Assembly: GCF_963678635.1 (NCBI RefSeq)
Contig: NC_087066.1
Span: 32,989,301 to 33,053,300 of the forward strand
From: Symsagittifera roscoffensis
Lineage: Eukaryota; Xenacoelomorpha; Acoela; Convolutidae
Length of the DNA: 64,000 bases
Direction: 5' to 3'
Of the stretch, positions 28,857 to 41,308 are shown piece after piece; the stretch's first letter is position 1; each line of letters begins with the position of its first letter. Both the position numbers and the translations under genes were made by a program. The notes beneath the pieces are model-generated. The model was not told where the DNA came from. It searched no databases and saw only the letters and a program-made list of their open reading frames with translations.

Positions 28857-30766
28857 CATAAAACGAAAGTGAGAAGCTAAAGATGACCTAATGGCCGAGC
28901 GCCCAGAGAAGAATCCCTTGCTTTGCTCAACTTGGTTCGAAACCACCCATACCCTGACCTTGATATATGTGAACACGAGGAGACATGGTCCAACTTTACC
29001 GTTATTACCCGTTTATTTTCTTTCTAACTCGGATCAGAATTGGTTAAGTCTGACCTCTAAAAAACAAGAATCTGTCAAAAACAGCAGTTTGGCAATAAAA
29101 CAATTTCCATTGATTTGAAAACAAGGTTTGGCTAGGATTTGAATCCAAGTTCTCGTCCGCACTGAAGTTTCATGGATAATAACCGATTATGTTGAATTTT
29201 CATTGCCAGTCTCTATAAAATAACAAAAATAATTGATTATACTCGGTTGAAAATGGATTATAATTATAACATTTTTTAGGCAATAAATTCCCAAATTAAT
29301 CAATTATAATCAATTATTTTAAACTTATTTTCCAAAATTGTGTTTTTAATTGTCGTTTCTAGCTCAAATTAATGCTCGGGATATTAGCTCTGCATTTTTA
29401 AGGGAAATCAGTCACAGTTTTTAAGAATTTTTTTTTCAATTTTTCAAAATCATATAGTGGGGGAGGGGGTTTAACTGAAAAACACCGCATTACGAGGCCA
29501 AACTGGGCACTGGATAGGCGCACAACTTTGTGTCTGTATGTTCCTGGACTCCTAAAACTAATCTTAAATTAAGTTCGAAAATGTAAGTGGATTCCACTTA
29601 CAAAATTTCCGTGGATTCCGCGTACATTTGAGTGTAACGTAAGTTCTGTCGACACATTCGTTGTATCATGGATTCCGCAACCAGCGAATATAGCTAGTTG
29701 TTTTGGATATCGCAATTGTGAGTGAATTCCGCAAAATGTTAAGGGGAATACGCAATTGTAAGCGGGTTACGCAAAATTTAAGTGAATTCCAAATTGTGTT
29801 CAACACTGAATTTGCATATGAATAATTTAAAGCTAGAGCTGGATTTTTTATCTCTAGCAATGCGGAACTTAAAAGCAAGGACTTAAACAGTGTCAGCGGA
29901 ATCCACAGACAAGTCTTAAAACATTGGTTATTTAATCATCGGTGGATGTCATCTTTCAGTATTTCGGAAACACAACACCGATTAATTTCAATATTAGGAG
30001 TCATTGAGTTCAGAGTGTATGGAAATACAACGCACAACATATCGTCAAATTAGGTCAGTATTTGGGACTGCGTCAATCCCAAATACTGATTTTGGAAGCA
30101 TAACTCCGAATAAATTCAGTAATTTTAGTCATTGGACTGAGAATGTATGGCAAGAAAACACACAGCATATGACCAATTTATGGCAGTATTTGGGATTCCA
30201 TCGATCCCAAATACTGGTCAGTATTTGTTTGGGATTGATTAAATATCAAAAACTGGGTTGATATGGAATAAATATGGAATAAATTCATTATTTGGAGTCA
30301 TTAGGTTGAGAATGATTAGAAGCCCAACGCATAGCAAATCATCAAAATAGTTCAGTATTTGGGATTTCATCGATTCCAAATACTGGTCAGTAATTGGGGT
30401 TTCACTAATCCCAAACACTGATCTAAGAAGTTTCGACTTGCAATTTCCACTTGCAATTTGCGGATTCTACCTACACTTTGCGGATTCCGCAAGAGCTCAA
30501 TTTAACTATACACATGTCTTATTGTTTATTTGAGGACTCCACAAACTGATCTGGATTCCGCAAATACGGTTGCGGATTCCGCAAATTCACCTATCACCTA
30601 TTTTTTGAGCGATTTTGAGCGGAACAGTGTTTTAAGTATTTGTTTGTGGAATCCATAACAGCAAAGAAGATCGAAGAAAAATAGCAATGATGCGGACAAA
30701 TCTGATTTTGGCCTTTTGTGGAATCCACATACAATGCAAAGAATGCACAGTTTGGCCTCGTAATGC
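28154..30766. mobile_element. TIR-flanked repeat with GGATTCCGCAA arrays
   Basis: A perfect 23-bp inverted repeat (begins GCATTACGAGGCCAAACTGT) lies at 28154-28176 and 30744-30766. A third, slightly altered copy at 29487 comes from the tandem duplication. Between them are many short GGATTCCGCAAA/GTGAATTCC motifs and CAGTATTTGGGATT repeats; no ORF. It looks like a non-autonomous DNA element of MITE or foldback type. A related piece is at 49879-50215. Confidence 0.65.
28860..30189 (+). repeat. Tandem unit 2, uninterrupted (empty Polinton target)
   Basis: A 1.33-kb copy of the unit split by the Polinton. The tRNA-like head has an A box TGGCCGAGCGCC (28892-28903) and a B box GGTTCGAAACC (28934-28944). 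The intact target CAGCAG is at 29082-29087. Tail homology to unit 1 ends at about 30189. Likely a SINE-headed composite repeat duplicated in tandem. Confidence 0.85.
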
Positions 30767-31148
30767 GTACTTTTTTGGGAAATTAATAAAGGTTAACTTC
30801 TTGCATATTTGTAGAAAAAGTTGTTATGCGAGATAAAGTTAACGCTCCGATGACAAAAGTTACGTGATTTGAACCACGAATCTACACTTTACGCATCACT
30901 TGCCTTGACCGATCGACCACGTGTTCTGTCAAAACGTTCTAACGACAAACGGCTTCCACAAATTTTGTGTGGTTTCACTTTTTTAAGCGGAGATTAGTAG
31001 AATGCAGTAGGAAAAGATAGTACACATATAGTCCTACAGTACCCCACTATGTCATCCATTTGCCGCAACCTAAACAAAATTGGTTGGTTATGCTAGCACT
31101 GGTAAATAGCTGAAGCTTCGATTTAGAACAATTCGATGAAACAGCAAT
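30767..31148. other. Intergenic with a tRNA-like stretch on the minus strand
   Basis: On the minus strand, an A-box-like TGGTCGATCGGTCAAGG (about 30907-30923) is followed by GTGGTTCAAATCAC (about 30867-30881), B-box-like and partly self-complementary. A D-arm/T-arm layout can be drawn, but the T stem has mismatches, so I treat it as a tRNA pseudogene or SINE fragment. Confidence 0.35.
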
Positions 31149-31690
31149 TCCCGAGTCGAGATTTTTCACCTAATTTGAAGCAAGATTTGAGCAGTTTGAG
31201 CGGTTTTTTTAGACAATTACGCTCAAAATCTTGCTTCAAATTGAGCGGTTTGAGCAGTTTTTGAACGGTTTATCTAAAAAAACCGCTCAAAAACCGCGCA
31301 AGATTTGAACGGTTTTGAGCGGTTTATCTAAAAAAACCGCTCAAAAACCGCGCAAGATTTGAACGGTTTTGAGCGGTTTATCTAGAAAAACCGCTCAAAA
31401 ATCGTTCAAATCTTGCGCGGTTTTTGAGCGGTTTTTTGTAGATAACATGAGTCTGCGACCTCGACCCGGGAAGACCGCTCAAAAACCGCTCAAATCTTGC
31501 TTGAAAAACCGTTCAAAAATCACCGCAAGAAATGAGCGGTTTTTGAGCGGTTTTTTGAGCAAGATTTGAGCGGTTTGAGCGGTTTTTCCAAAAAAACCGC
31601 CCAAACCGCTCAAACCGCTCAAATCTTGCTGGAAAACCGCTCAAACCGCTCAAATCTTGAGCGGTTTTTGAGCGGGATCTCGACCCGGGT
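31149..31690. repeat. GAGCGG foldback element, copy 1
   Basis: Starts CCCGAGTCGAGAT and ends ATCTCGACCCGGGT, imperfect inverted termini. The interior is almost wholly forward and reverse copies of CAAGATTTGAGCGGTTTGAG-like units (AAACCGCTCAAATCTTG in reverse), so the strand can fold on itself many times. A second internal terminus, TCGACCCGGG (31461-31470), suggests one element nested in or fused to another. Confidence 0.8.
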
Positions 31691-32488
31691 TTGGATGACA
31701 GCATGGTACTAATTTTTCCACGTAAATTCTCCTAATCACCCTTCAAAATAGAGAAACAGGACAGAGTTTGATGTTTGACAGAGTTTGACAGAATTTGAAA
31801 TAACACAGAGCGGATATTTGATTACAATATATTAGAGTAGTTTTAAATGTCTAATCATGTTTTCCGTGACAATTAACAAAAAACAGATAGAAGTTACACA
31901 CTTCTGTGATATCTGAAACGATGACAAACCGAGTTTTAGGACACAAACATAGCATTCAAAGCTTGCTGATAGAAAACGAGCCCAAAACCGTAACGTCAAA
32001 AATTGTTGAAAAAAAAACATTAGACGTCCAACTTTTTCATACATTTTTCTCGACTCTTGTTTCATCATGTTGAGAAAAACATACCAGTAATGACATAGCG
32101 TTCAATTAGCATTGAAACAAAAGTTAAATAGCGGTGAAAAATTAATTTGTGTAAGTATAGTTTTAAAATTGATTTTGTTGGATAGAATAGTGTAGTTAAA
32201 ACAACAGACTTTAATTGATTCAAAATTGTTTTCTTAATAGTTTTTTGCAATTTTGGTAATAACTTATATTATTTTGATACAGTTTGTGATAAAATTTGAA
32301 TCGGTATCAATGGGCGTAAAAAATGTTTTATCGACTTATTTTCAGAGTCATTTCGTACCTTTTACGCACATGTTATGTTCAAAATTTCTAGACCATCAAA
32401 CTAGTGAGAATTGAAAATAAAATTTAAACGCATACTTTTTGAATAACTTTACATGTTATTCTACATTTGCAAAACTCAAAACTAATTA
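31691..32488. other. Intergenic, nothing recognised
   Basis: No ORF beyond chance length and no repeat recognised. It ends in the ATTA target duplication (32485-32488) of the LTR retrotransposon. Confidence 0.4.
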
Positions 32489-32865
32489 TGGAACCAGTTC
32501 TAAACTAGAATTTATTATTGGTTATCAATATACTTCTCTAATTCTATAAAATATTCTTAACTAACCAATCATTTTCCATAACTAACATTTACACTTATTT
32601 GTAAGCGCTGAAATTACTTGTAGTTTCAGCACCAGAGCAATTTGAATAAAACTCAGAAAACAGTTGTTCTCCTTCTGGAAACTATTGCGCATAAGCCAGT
32701 ATACACTAGATCTATTGAGGCTAGGAGATATAAGAGTAAGATTAAGATCGGTATTAGACTAAGTATTTGTACAAATCTATCCTGCCGAAAATATGATAGC
32801 GTGACCAGCAGACGGTGTACCTTATCTGAATTACTCTTTGAGTACAGTCATCAGCACCTAACTCA
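32489..32865 (+). repeat. 5' LTR
   Basis: A 377-bp TG..CA repeat aligned to the 3' LTR and to 5732-6142. It contains the AAATTACTTGTAGTTT imperfect palindrome near 32610. Confidence 0.85.
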
Positions 32866-32867
32866 TC

Positions 32868-32884
32868 TGGTGCAACCAAAAGTC
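32868..32884 (+). promoter_or_regulatory. Probable primer-binding site
   Basis: TGGTGCAACCAAAAGTC begins two bases after the 5' LTR; TGG is the usual start of a site complementary to a tRNA 3' end. The tRNA is not identified. Confidence 0.55.
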
Positions 32885-33562
32885 TCGAAAATGACCTTAA
32901 CTAACTTAGATTTGGAAAAAAATAGATTTTAGAGTTGGACAATTGCAAAAAATGCAAAAAATGTTACATGAAATAGAAAATGTTTTAGAAATGTCTCTCC
33001 GACTCAATAGATCACCGCCGATTTTCCAAACTATACGAAAAATACCAGGTATTGCGAAAAGACCAAGGACAAGGCACGATCTACGATTAGTAAGAAATCT
33101 ACCGATTGACTTCAAGATAGTACGACGGAAACCGGAACAAACCTATGCGTTTAGAATCCTTTCCGCAGTAAATAAATTTTTCTTTCAATGACATAAGAAT
33201 TAAAGCGAACCTTCAGTAACCTTAATTGTGCTAAACCTAATGTTTATACCATAACCACTGATAAAAACAACACAAGTCGTTCCCTCCAAAAAATCTGCGG
33301 TAAATCTAAACATTTTGACTAAAATAGTTTATTGGATAAAAATACAAAAATTAGTAGGAACGAAAACTCATCGTTAGTTTTATTAATCTGTCATATCATT
33401 TCTTCATCCCAGCTTCATCACCTGAAAAATAACAGCATATTACACAAATCTAAAATCATTCTGAACCTTAAACTTAAACTTTTCACACTTAAATTTTTAC
33501 AATAAAATTTATCAAGGCTTATCCTTGCTTTCTCTTAAATGATTTTAACCGAAAAAAAAACA

Positions 33563-33647
33563 GATCATCAAGGCTTTCCTTGGATCTTTAAACAATCACC
33601 TAAATTAAATTTCTTTATCTCCTGATCATCAAGGCTTTCCTTGGATC
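33563..33647 (+). repeat. Direct repeat in the retroelement leader
   Basis: A 24-bp sequence (starts GATCATCAAGGCTTTCCTTG) occurs at 33563-33586 and again at 33624-33647. Each copy is internally self-complementary around AAGGCTTTCCTT. Possible packaging or dimerisation structure of the retroelement RNA leader. Confidence 0.55.
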
Positions 33648-34186
33648 AAACGGAACAATTTTGTTCCCCCTCCCCCCCATTTTTAAAAGTGTCTAACGAC
33701 CTGAAACGTCGATTCACTACCCAACCCTTATCAAAAACCCAGGATTACTAGAATTTCTGAAAGAATTAATCATTTTAATTAAGATAAACAAAGAAGAACT
33801 TCGGTTACTCATCCTTCACTTGATTCCCCTCCCCTTAGATGACCCAGGCTAAATCAGTTAAACTTAGTAAGTCATAAAATAGTATCTAACGACCTACTCG
33901 CTTTCTAATTATACCTGAACCTTGTGGTTCAATTTACCATTCTCCAACCTTTAATCACAAATCACAACCTCTAAGCAAGATTAGGTAAGTCTATCTTGAA
34001 TTAGAACTTAGTCACGAGAAAGTAAAAAATCATTCTCACGAATCGATATACTACTCTCTCTCCAACCAGTCAAACAACGACAATCTATGCCCCAAGATAG
34101 GATAACCACGCAAAACGCGTAAGAACTAACAGTTTAGGAAATTAAAAGTCTCTAACCCAAATTTTGCGCTCATCATCCCAAACCTT

Positions 34187-37100
34187 TTGTCAAGAGATAA
34201 TCTAGGTAACAAACAAACAATCGTATTACATAATTGTTTGATTGAAAACGAAAGATACGACCTTGTTATCACACAACACATACAAACAATAGAATATTTA
34301 AGATCAAAACGACAAACACAAAAAAAGACAATCATAACAAAACAAAAACACATTATTAGAATATTAGAAAACAATTTTCAAAACAAAAAACGCAGTCTCA
34401 GAATCAGACACAAACACAATACAAGAACTTCAAGAATTGAAAGATTTCTCAAACAAAAGTAAACCGATCGACAATCAAATTGATTTTGCCAACTCAGAAG
34501 CCACAGCACCATCATCAATAAAATAAAAAAGTCATACATAAACAGACCAATACGCCCATATAATTGGAATCAAACAATGAGACATATTGAATGTTACAAA
34601 CTAACAGTCTTACAATTTAAAACATGATTGCATCCAACAAAAATTTCGACAATAACTCGATACTCCCTTTTTTATAAAACCTCTAAAAGATCCCTCCAGA
34701 GGACAAGTACAATTTTTTCATAACCTAATTGTAAAATTTGTTTGAAAAAGGAATTAGCCTATGTAAACAAGAACTCCCTGAAGTGCAAATAAAGCGACAA
34801 ATCTTTGATCTCTACCTAAAGATATAAGTTATGTGACATCACATTATGGTTTATTCACAATCGAAATCGCATCACCAAAGCTAAATCACAAAAAATACCA
34901 AATACAAACAGACGATATAGATATAGAATTCTCAAAAGTTTTTACAGACTATATAAAAATTATACAACACCAAAACTCATAAAGAGCAAATTCCATACTG
35001 AGAAACGATGTATTCTCAATTATTTACAGCTATCTATCTGTTCTAGAATTGAAAGAAACTCAATGTGACTCGCCAACTCAAACATCCCGTCATGCAGCTG
35101 TAAGACAATAAACAAGTATTTTCTCAAAATTTCTAAATACAATCCGTGAAAATCTCACAAATAACGATATATCACTAATTGTTAACCACGATCTACCAAA
35201 GATACTAGCATGGTATATAATTGATTGTTTTGTTCATAATCATGACCTAATATCACTAGCAAGAAAAAGTTTTCAACCACAAAATCCAGACGATGAAACT
35301 ATATTGGCAGACGAAACAACTTATGTTTGAGACCCTGAATGGTCTCATCCATCATTTATTAACATACCAACTGACATCTCAAGTCAAGCAATTGCCACAG
35401 TTTCCATTAATAAAGATTATCTTAGAAAAACTCCACTTACCATTGATGCAACACCTATAAACTATAATTCATTATTCACCAATAGAGAAGGAATTAGTAG
35501 TTTATATTCTTCATTTATTAACCAAGAAAATTTAAATGGAACACGAAATCTTACACAACAAGATAATTAAACTCCATCACGTTTCGTAAATGAAGAAATA
35601 GTTGAAACAATGCCAACAACAACACAAAAGAGCATTTCTCCTATTCATCCAACACTTACAACTCCAAAAAAACAAAAATACAGTAAATCCACAAACAACT
35701 ATACAATCGACAGTGAAACCTTCAGTTATTCCAAAATATTCACAATATTCAAAATATTCTCAGATCATAATTATTCCAAAAATCCAAAACAACAAATTTC
35801 CCCAATACGAATAATCAAAATTAACCGCAACCACAAAATCAAAATGTACCACAACAAGCTTCTCAATCAATGTTCTTTAACGATCAGCCACGAGCCACAC
35901 TAGATCGTAGCGAAAATTACCCGTTTTTTTTTCAACAAAACAAAAACCTAGCAAACAAACATCATAGTAGGAATCAACCACATTACTCAGAAGATGAGGA
36001 CTATTATTATCAAAGCCAACAATTTAACACAAATCATCGTCACAATAACTGTAACATCAATCAACCAGATCCATACTATCAACCAGATCTTTTCGAACCA
36101 TATACACGAAACGATTAAAGGCAAACAAGACATCACCTAACCTCATAAAACAAAGTTCACAAAACCAAGTGTGTAAGAAGATTACCAAACAACTCAATTG
36201 CAAAATGAAATTCCACTACCATATTATCTACAACAACAGGAAATAACAAAGACTCAACATACAAATTTCTCTCAAATACCAAATGACACAGAATCATTAC
36301 TTTTGACTATGAATCCATACCTTATGGGTGGATCCTCAATATCTTCAAATAAGCCATTAATAGTTTCCACAGCAACAGATCCTGAATACTCGAGAAGGAG
36401 ATTATTTAAAAGCAGTCACAGCAAATTTGGATTTAATTATAGGACCTGAACCAGTAATGACACCACTTCATCAAAATTGGATACCTAGACGCACAGCTCT
36501 AATACAAACCACCGCGCATCCCAAAAACGGTTTTCAGTTTTATCTATAGTTATTAAACCAGATTGGATACAACTCACACAAGAATTTTCAAAAAAATTCG
36601 ACTCCGACAGAAACAAACTACACCAAAGGGTTTTATGTAAAGAATCCCAAACGAAACAATTAAACAACTTGTAGTAAGAATTGAAACACTAGTAAGAAAA
36701 TCATGTTCCCTTAATACGCATGATTATAAGAATACAAAAATGACAGAAATATTAATGATGACTCTAACACCTCAATTACGAAAAGTAGCAATTCGAGAAC
36801 CCGATATAGACTTCACAAAACTTGTAGATAAACTAGAACAAGCTTAAATCACTATGAAATTGGAGGAAACAGAAATTTTAAAATTATAATAAGTAAATAA
36901 CATCCAAACCACTACTTCACAAATAAATAATATTCATGACTCTGACATTGAACTAGCTGAAAAAATCACTAAAAAGATAAATATCTACGAAAAAACCCAA
37001 ACTTTAAAGGCAAAACATCATTAAAAAAATTGTGTTACTGTTGCCTCAGAAACGGACACAACATTGCTGAATGTAGACAGAAACAAGAAGATAATCAGAA

Positions 37101-37770
37101 CAAACCACAAAAACACAGAGAACCAAATAAATCATTTTACCAATACGTGAAAAAAGACCAAAACCTACCAAATAAAAACATTCTAAGTAATAATAGTTTA
37201 GGAAAACCACTTCCTGATATGTATAATGCCTCTAGACAACAATTACACTTTAGATATAACTATCGTGGAAGATCTCCAGATCAAAAAAATTCACAAAATA
37301 TCTCACAAAAGAGACATAATCGATCAAACAGTCAAAACAATCGATATCGAAATATTTATTCAAGATTAAATTCAAATAATAGCAACTATTCGAACTTCGT
37401 TAAAAACAATTCCGGTTCAAACTCTGGTAATAGATACTATTCAAACAATCGATCCATAAACTCTTCACACAGTAGAAACAGAATTTATTCGAATAATAGA
37501 AACAGACAGTATCAAAACAACAGATCACGAGACTATTCAAACAATAGATCAAACTATCATAGATCAAACTTTAATAATTACCACAATAGAATTATCCAAA
37601 TTGCCAAAAATCACCGCACAGAAATAGTACACAATATCAGAACTCACAACAAAACCATAGAATTAGTACACCTAAACGTCAAAGACAATTTAACCAATTA
37701 CATTAAACTGAAGAAACTCAATCAGACCCTCCCGGTATTGATAACACAGAAACCACAGAATTACATTTAA
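34187..37770 (+). pseudogene. Gag region with CCHC zinc knuckle and Asn/Arg/Ser tail
   Basis: A series of short plus-strand frames (34187-34462, 35602-35903, 35870-36118, 36198-36449, 37030-37770), separated by stops and shifts, reads as a gag-like polyprotein. Clear landmarks are a helical MTLTPQLRKVAIREPDI segment near 36780 and the knuckle CYCCLRNGHNIAEC (from 37033). The frame then becomes a long Asn/Arg/Ser/Tyr-rich tail (YSNNRS-type repeats, 37380-37600). It shows retrotransposon nucleocapsid character with heavy decay. Confidence 0.7.
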
Positions 37771-39159
37771 TCCACATATTTTGCGAATCCACAAACCATG
37801 AGAGCGAAACAGAAAATACGCTTTCAATAAACATGCTTCAGCTTGAAAACGAACACGAAACACCAATAGAATCAAATTATTACCCAAAAAATCATAACAA
37901 TTTCCAAAACGCTGATAATATCCAAGAAATAATAGACTACACTGAACAAGAACTTAATAGAAGTTCAAGAACAAACAAAATATATCAAAACACATAAAAA
38001 AAACACAACTACCCAAAGAAAAAATTTGGACAATACCACTTCTTTTAGAAAACCCAAAGAGATTTTCAATCACCAGACCTCGAAATTGATTTTTTAATAG
38101 ACTCAGGAGCAGAATCAAATGTAATAAATGTTCTCAGTTGGAATGAGATACATTTTTACATCCAAAATTAAAACCCTCAAAAACATCGTGCAAATTAGCT
38201 ACAGCACAGGATCAAATTTAACTAATTTTGGAAAATCTAACTGTTCCTTCTTCCCACTCGAACAAGGGAGCAAAATAAACTCTTAACCAAACTCTTTAAA
38301 CAAACGTTCCATAACACAGATATAAGACACAAAATTACTGGAATACCATTTTGTTACAAAATATATTCCTAGTATTAAAATTTTAAATAGCAAAAAACAC
38401 ATAAAGTATAAATACACAAAAAAACTCAGAACTTACAATTTTTCAAAGACAAAATAAACAACCACCATTTTTTCTCAAAATTCTACCCTATATATAACCA
38501 AGAACGAAAACACCTGAAACCACTTGCAGGATATGTATATTACTTTTCAGTAAATCAACTCCATCAAGATAAAATGAAACGAACAAACAACGACTATATA
38601 TATCAGACCTTGAGTTCAAACCAAATCACAATTTCTTTCGATTAACAATCTCATCCATCAAATACACGAAAAACACAAATTCAGATATCATTCCACTACA
38701 TGTATACAATAAATCTCCATACAAAATAACATTTTTGTAACAAATGCAACAATCTCTCCCATATTAGAAGTAGCATATAGGGTAAAAAATATTTTTAAAG
38801 TTATTAGATATATGTCAATCAACAATTCTTAATGAAGAACTCTCAATTAACAATATAATAAGTGATAACTAACGAAACAAAGACTATTTTACAAAAACAC
38901 CTTAATTTAAACCGGCATTCCAGATATCAAAATACACAAGAAAAAAAAATTCCTCACAATGTTCAATTTCAACACTCTCAAATTACAAAACAGGAATTTG
39001 AAAAACTAGCAGAACTACTGCTCAAATACTCAATGGTTTCGCTAAATCTTCACCATCTTTTGGAAAGGTAAATTCACCATCACATCTACCTCTAACACTT
39101 GATGTAATTTTCAAAAAGCCACGAGCAAGAAAACTCCCAATTCACTTGCAAGACAAAGT

Positions 39160-39695
39160 TAATAGTTAATAGATATTCTAGAACAATATGAAATTATTTC
39201 CTCAGTAAATAAAGAAGAACAACCAAAAAGAAACACACCCGTTATTATTTCAGCTAAAGAAGAATCATAAAAATTGTACTAGATGCAATCTATCTCAATT
39301 CACTCGTTGATGATTTTAAATGTAATTGGCCTGTAGAACCAATTCAGGTAATTCTCACAAAGATAAACCGAAAATATTTCACAACAGCTGACATGAACAG
39401 TACATACAATCAAATGCCACTAGATAAAAAATCACGACGCTAAACAAAATTCGTCATTGGAAACCAACAACACGAAAATAATAGACTTTTCTACGGAAAT
39501 TCCATTGGACCAGCAGCATTCAAAGCATTCATGAACAAAATTTTGCGTACGATCATTCTCAGTAAAAATGTTATAGCGTAGTTAGACGCCGTTTTCATGC
39601 AATCACAGACAAAAAACGAAACGTTTAATGTCTTAGAAAACATCATCAAATACTTCTTAAAGAGTACATGAAAATCACATTTTCATTTTCTTCTC
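39160..39695 (+). pseudogene. Reverse transcriptase remains
   Basis: Plus-strand frames with several stops contain LDAIYLNSLVDDFK followed by YFTTADMNSTYNQMPLDKKS, the RT palm entry of Ty3/gypsy elements. Sequence ends at the assembly gap (39696), so the catalytic YxDD block is not seen. Confidence 0.75.
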
Positions 39696-39895
39696 NNNNN
39701 NNNNNNNNNNNNNNNNNNNNNNNNNNNNNNNNNNNNNNNNNNNNNNNNNNNNNNNNNNNNNNNNNNNNNNNNNNNNNNNNNNNNNNNNNNNNNNNNNNNN
39801 NNNNNNNNNNNNNNNNNNNNNNNNNNNNNNNNNNNNNNNNNNNNNNNNNNNNNNNNNNNNNNNNNNNNNNNNNNNNNNNNNNNNNNNNNNNNNNN
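39696..39895. other. Assembly gap (200 N)
   Basis: A run of 200 N. Frames drawn across it are meaningless. The DNA on the two sides is coding in opposite directions, so the join may be wrong. Confidence 1.
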
Positions 39896-40274
39896 GTTCC
39901 GAAGATACATTTGCGAACACTTCAGTTGCTACTACTTTCATTTGTTCTAATCGGTCTTCTGTTTTCTGCGCCAAAGTCATCAAATAACTAATATGGGTCC
40001 CTCTTTCTATCTGTGACTGTGAGAACTCTATAGACCGGCTCATTTCAATTCTAACCAGCCTGAATTTGTTGGAGGCAGTTTTTTTGCAGTTATTGTTGAC
40101 GTCGACGATTTGTTGGTATTGGTAACGTCCATAGTTGTTATGAGCCGTAAATAAGGACGGCGCTTGTTCCGTTTCGGACGTTTTTTTCCTCTTATTCAGT
40201 TTTACTTCAAATATAGACCAGCTCATACCTTCATGGATCATCAACTTCATACCAACACAAAGGAATTTCTCCAA
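39896..40274 (-). CDS. Coding fragment of unknown protein, cut by the gap
   Basis: About 120 codons open on the minus strand, reading into the gap. The text is rich in Glu, Lys, Gln and Thr, with TSETEQAPSLFTAHNNYGRY and a coiled-coil-like KTEDRLEQMKVVATEVFANV. It is well preserved although the surrounding retroelement is decayed and on the plus strand. It may be part of a younger insertion or another locus joined at the gap. No family recognised. Confidence 0.4.
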
Positions 40275-40989
40275 GTATGCCTACCATTTTTTCCACAAAA
40301 CACTTATTATCACTCAAATCCTAACAACGATCAACCAAATTATGTTATCGAAAATGCATTATTTCCTACACTTTCATGGACCTCATTCTATCACTTCAGT
40401 AACCAATTATCACTCCCACTATAAATTAATCCAGATGATAACGAATTATGTCAAATTAGGCTATATTATCTCACTGCATCACTTCACGAAAAACAGTTCA
40501 CAACTATCGAATTAAACCAAACACTAAACAGATTCACTGCTTAAAAAGCTAATAAATTTTCAATTCACCATTATGATCACGCCACTGCACGACCCAATGA
40601 AGACACCTTTTCAAATGACGATACTAACGCTAACCCCCAACTAACCGAGAAATTTTTCATCAAATCCTCATATGTATTTACTATCAACTGCATGAATAAA
40701 ACATAATACCACATTATATCCGCACCACTTCACCACACAAAAACACCCAAAGAACGTGACTTACACTGCTCAGATCAAATTATGTTACTCACTAAACAAA
40801 CTTATACATACACTTACTATAAATTCATAAAACACCATTACATACACCATCACGAAACCCTCACCATTGATTTCATTTTATTAACTCCAAATACACTTCA
40901 CCATTCTCCCTAAGCTTCACATATTGTATCAAAGACACTAACATGCAAAGAATCCTTAGAAAATACGACCCTATCAGACAAATGTAGAT

Positions 40990-41308
40990 ATTCTGCCCAC
41001 TAACCCGAACTTTTGGTGTTGATGAATCCTGTCCACTAATTTTCCCTCACGACTATATACAGCCCGTTGAAATCCCAATCCTAGAATACATACATATCAC
41101 CAAATATAATCATAAGTTCTATAATCTAATTCAAAACACACCGCATGAATTCTCACCAAGTAGTGAAGAGCACAAGATCATTAAAGCACTTGGATTGCTT
41201 TGGCCACTACTGCAAACTAAATATATCACCCGCTTACTTGCTAAACTTCTAACAACATCAGACGTCATTCATGATATTTATCCATGTGGATTTTTTGCTG
41301 ATGATTAA
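40990..41308 (+). pseudogene. Conserved last ORF of the LTR retrotransposon
   Basis: A plus-strand frame carrying IQPVEIPILEYIHITKYNHK, YNLIQNTPHEFSPSSEEHK and ending CGFFADD at TAA 41306-41308. The same protein is found, mutated, at 7723-8048. Helical; no recognised domain. Confidence 0.6.

Noticed and set aside
28892-28944. Functional tRNA-Leu/Ser gene
   Set aside because: Boxes match well, but acceptor and T stems do not close, and the sequence sits in a duplicated repeat; a SINE head is likelier.
30867-30923. Functional tRNA gene on the minus strand
   Set aside because: A and B box-like motifs are present, but the T stem has mismatches and no acceptor stem pairs.
39675-40274. 199-codon ORF through the N gap
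   Set aside because: About 70 codons are unknown bases; only 39896-40274 can be considered.
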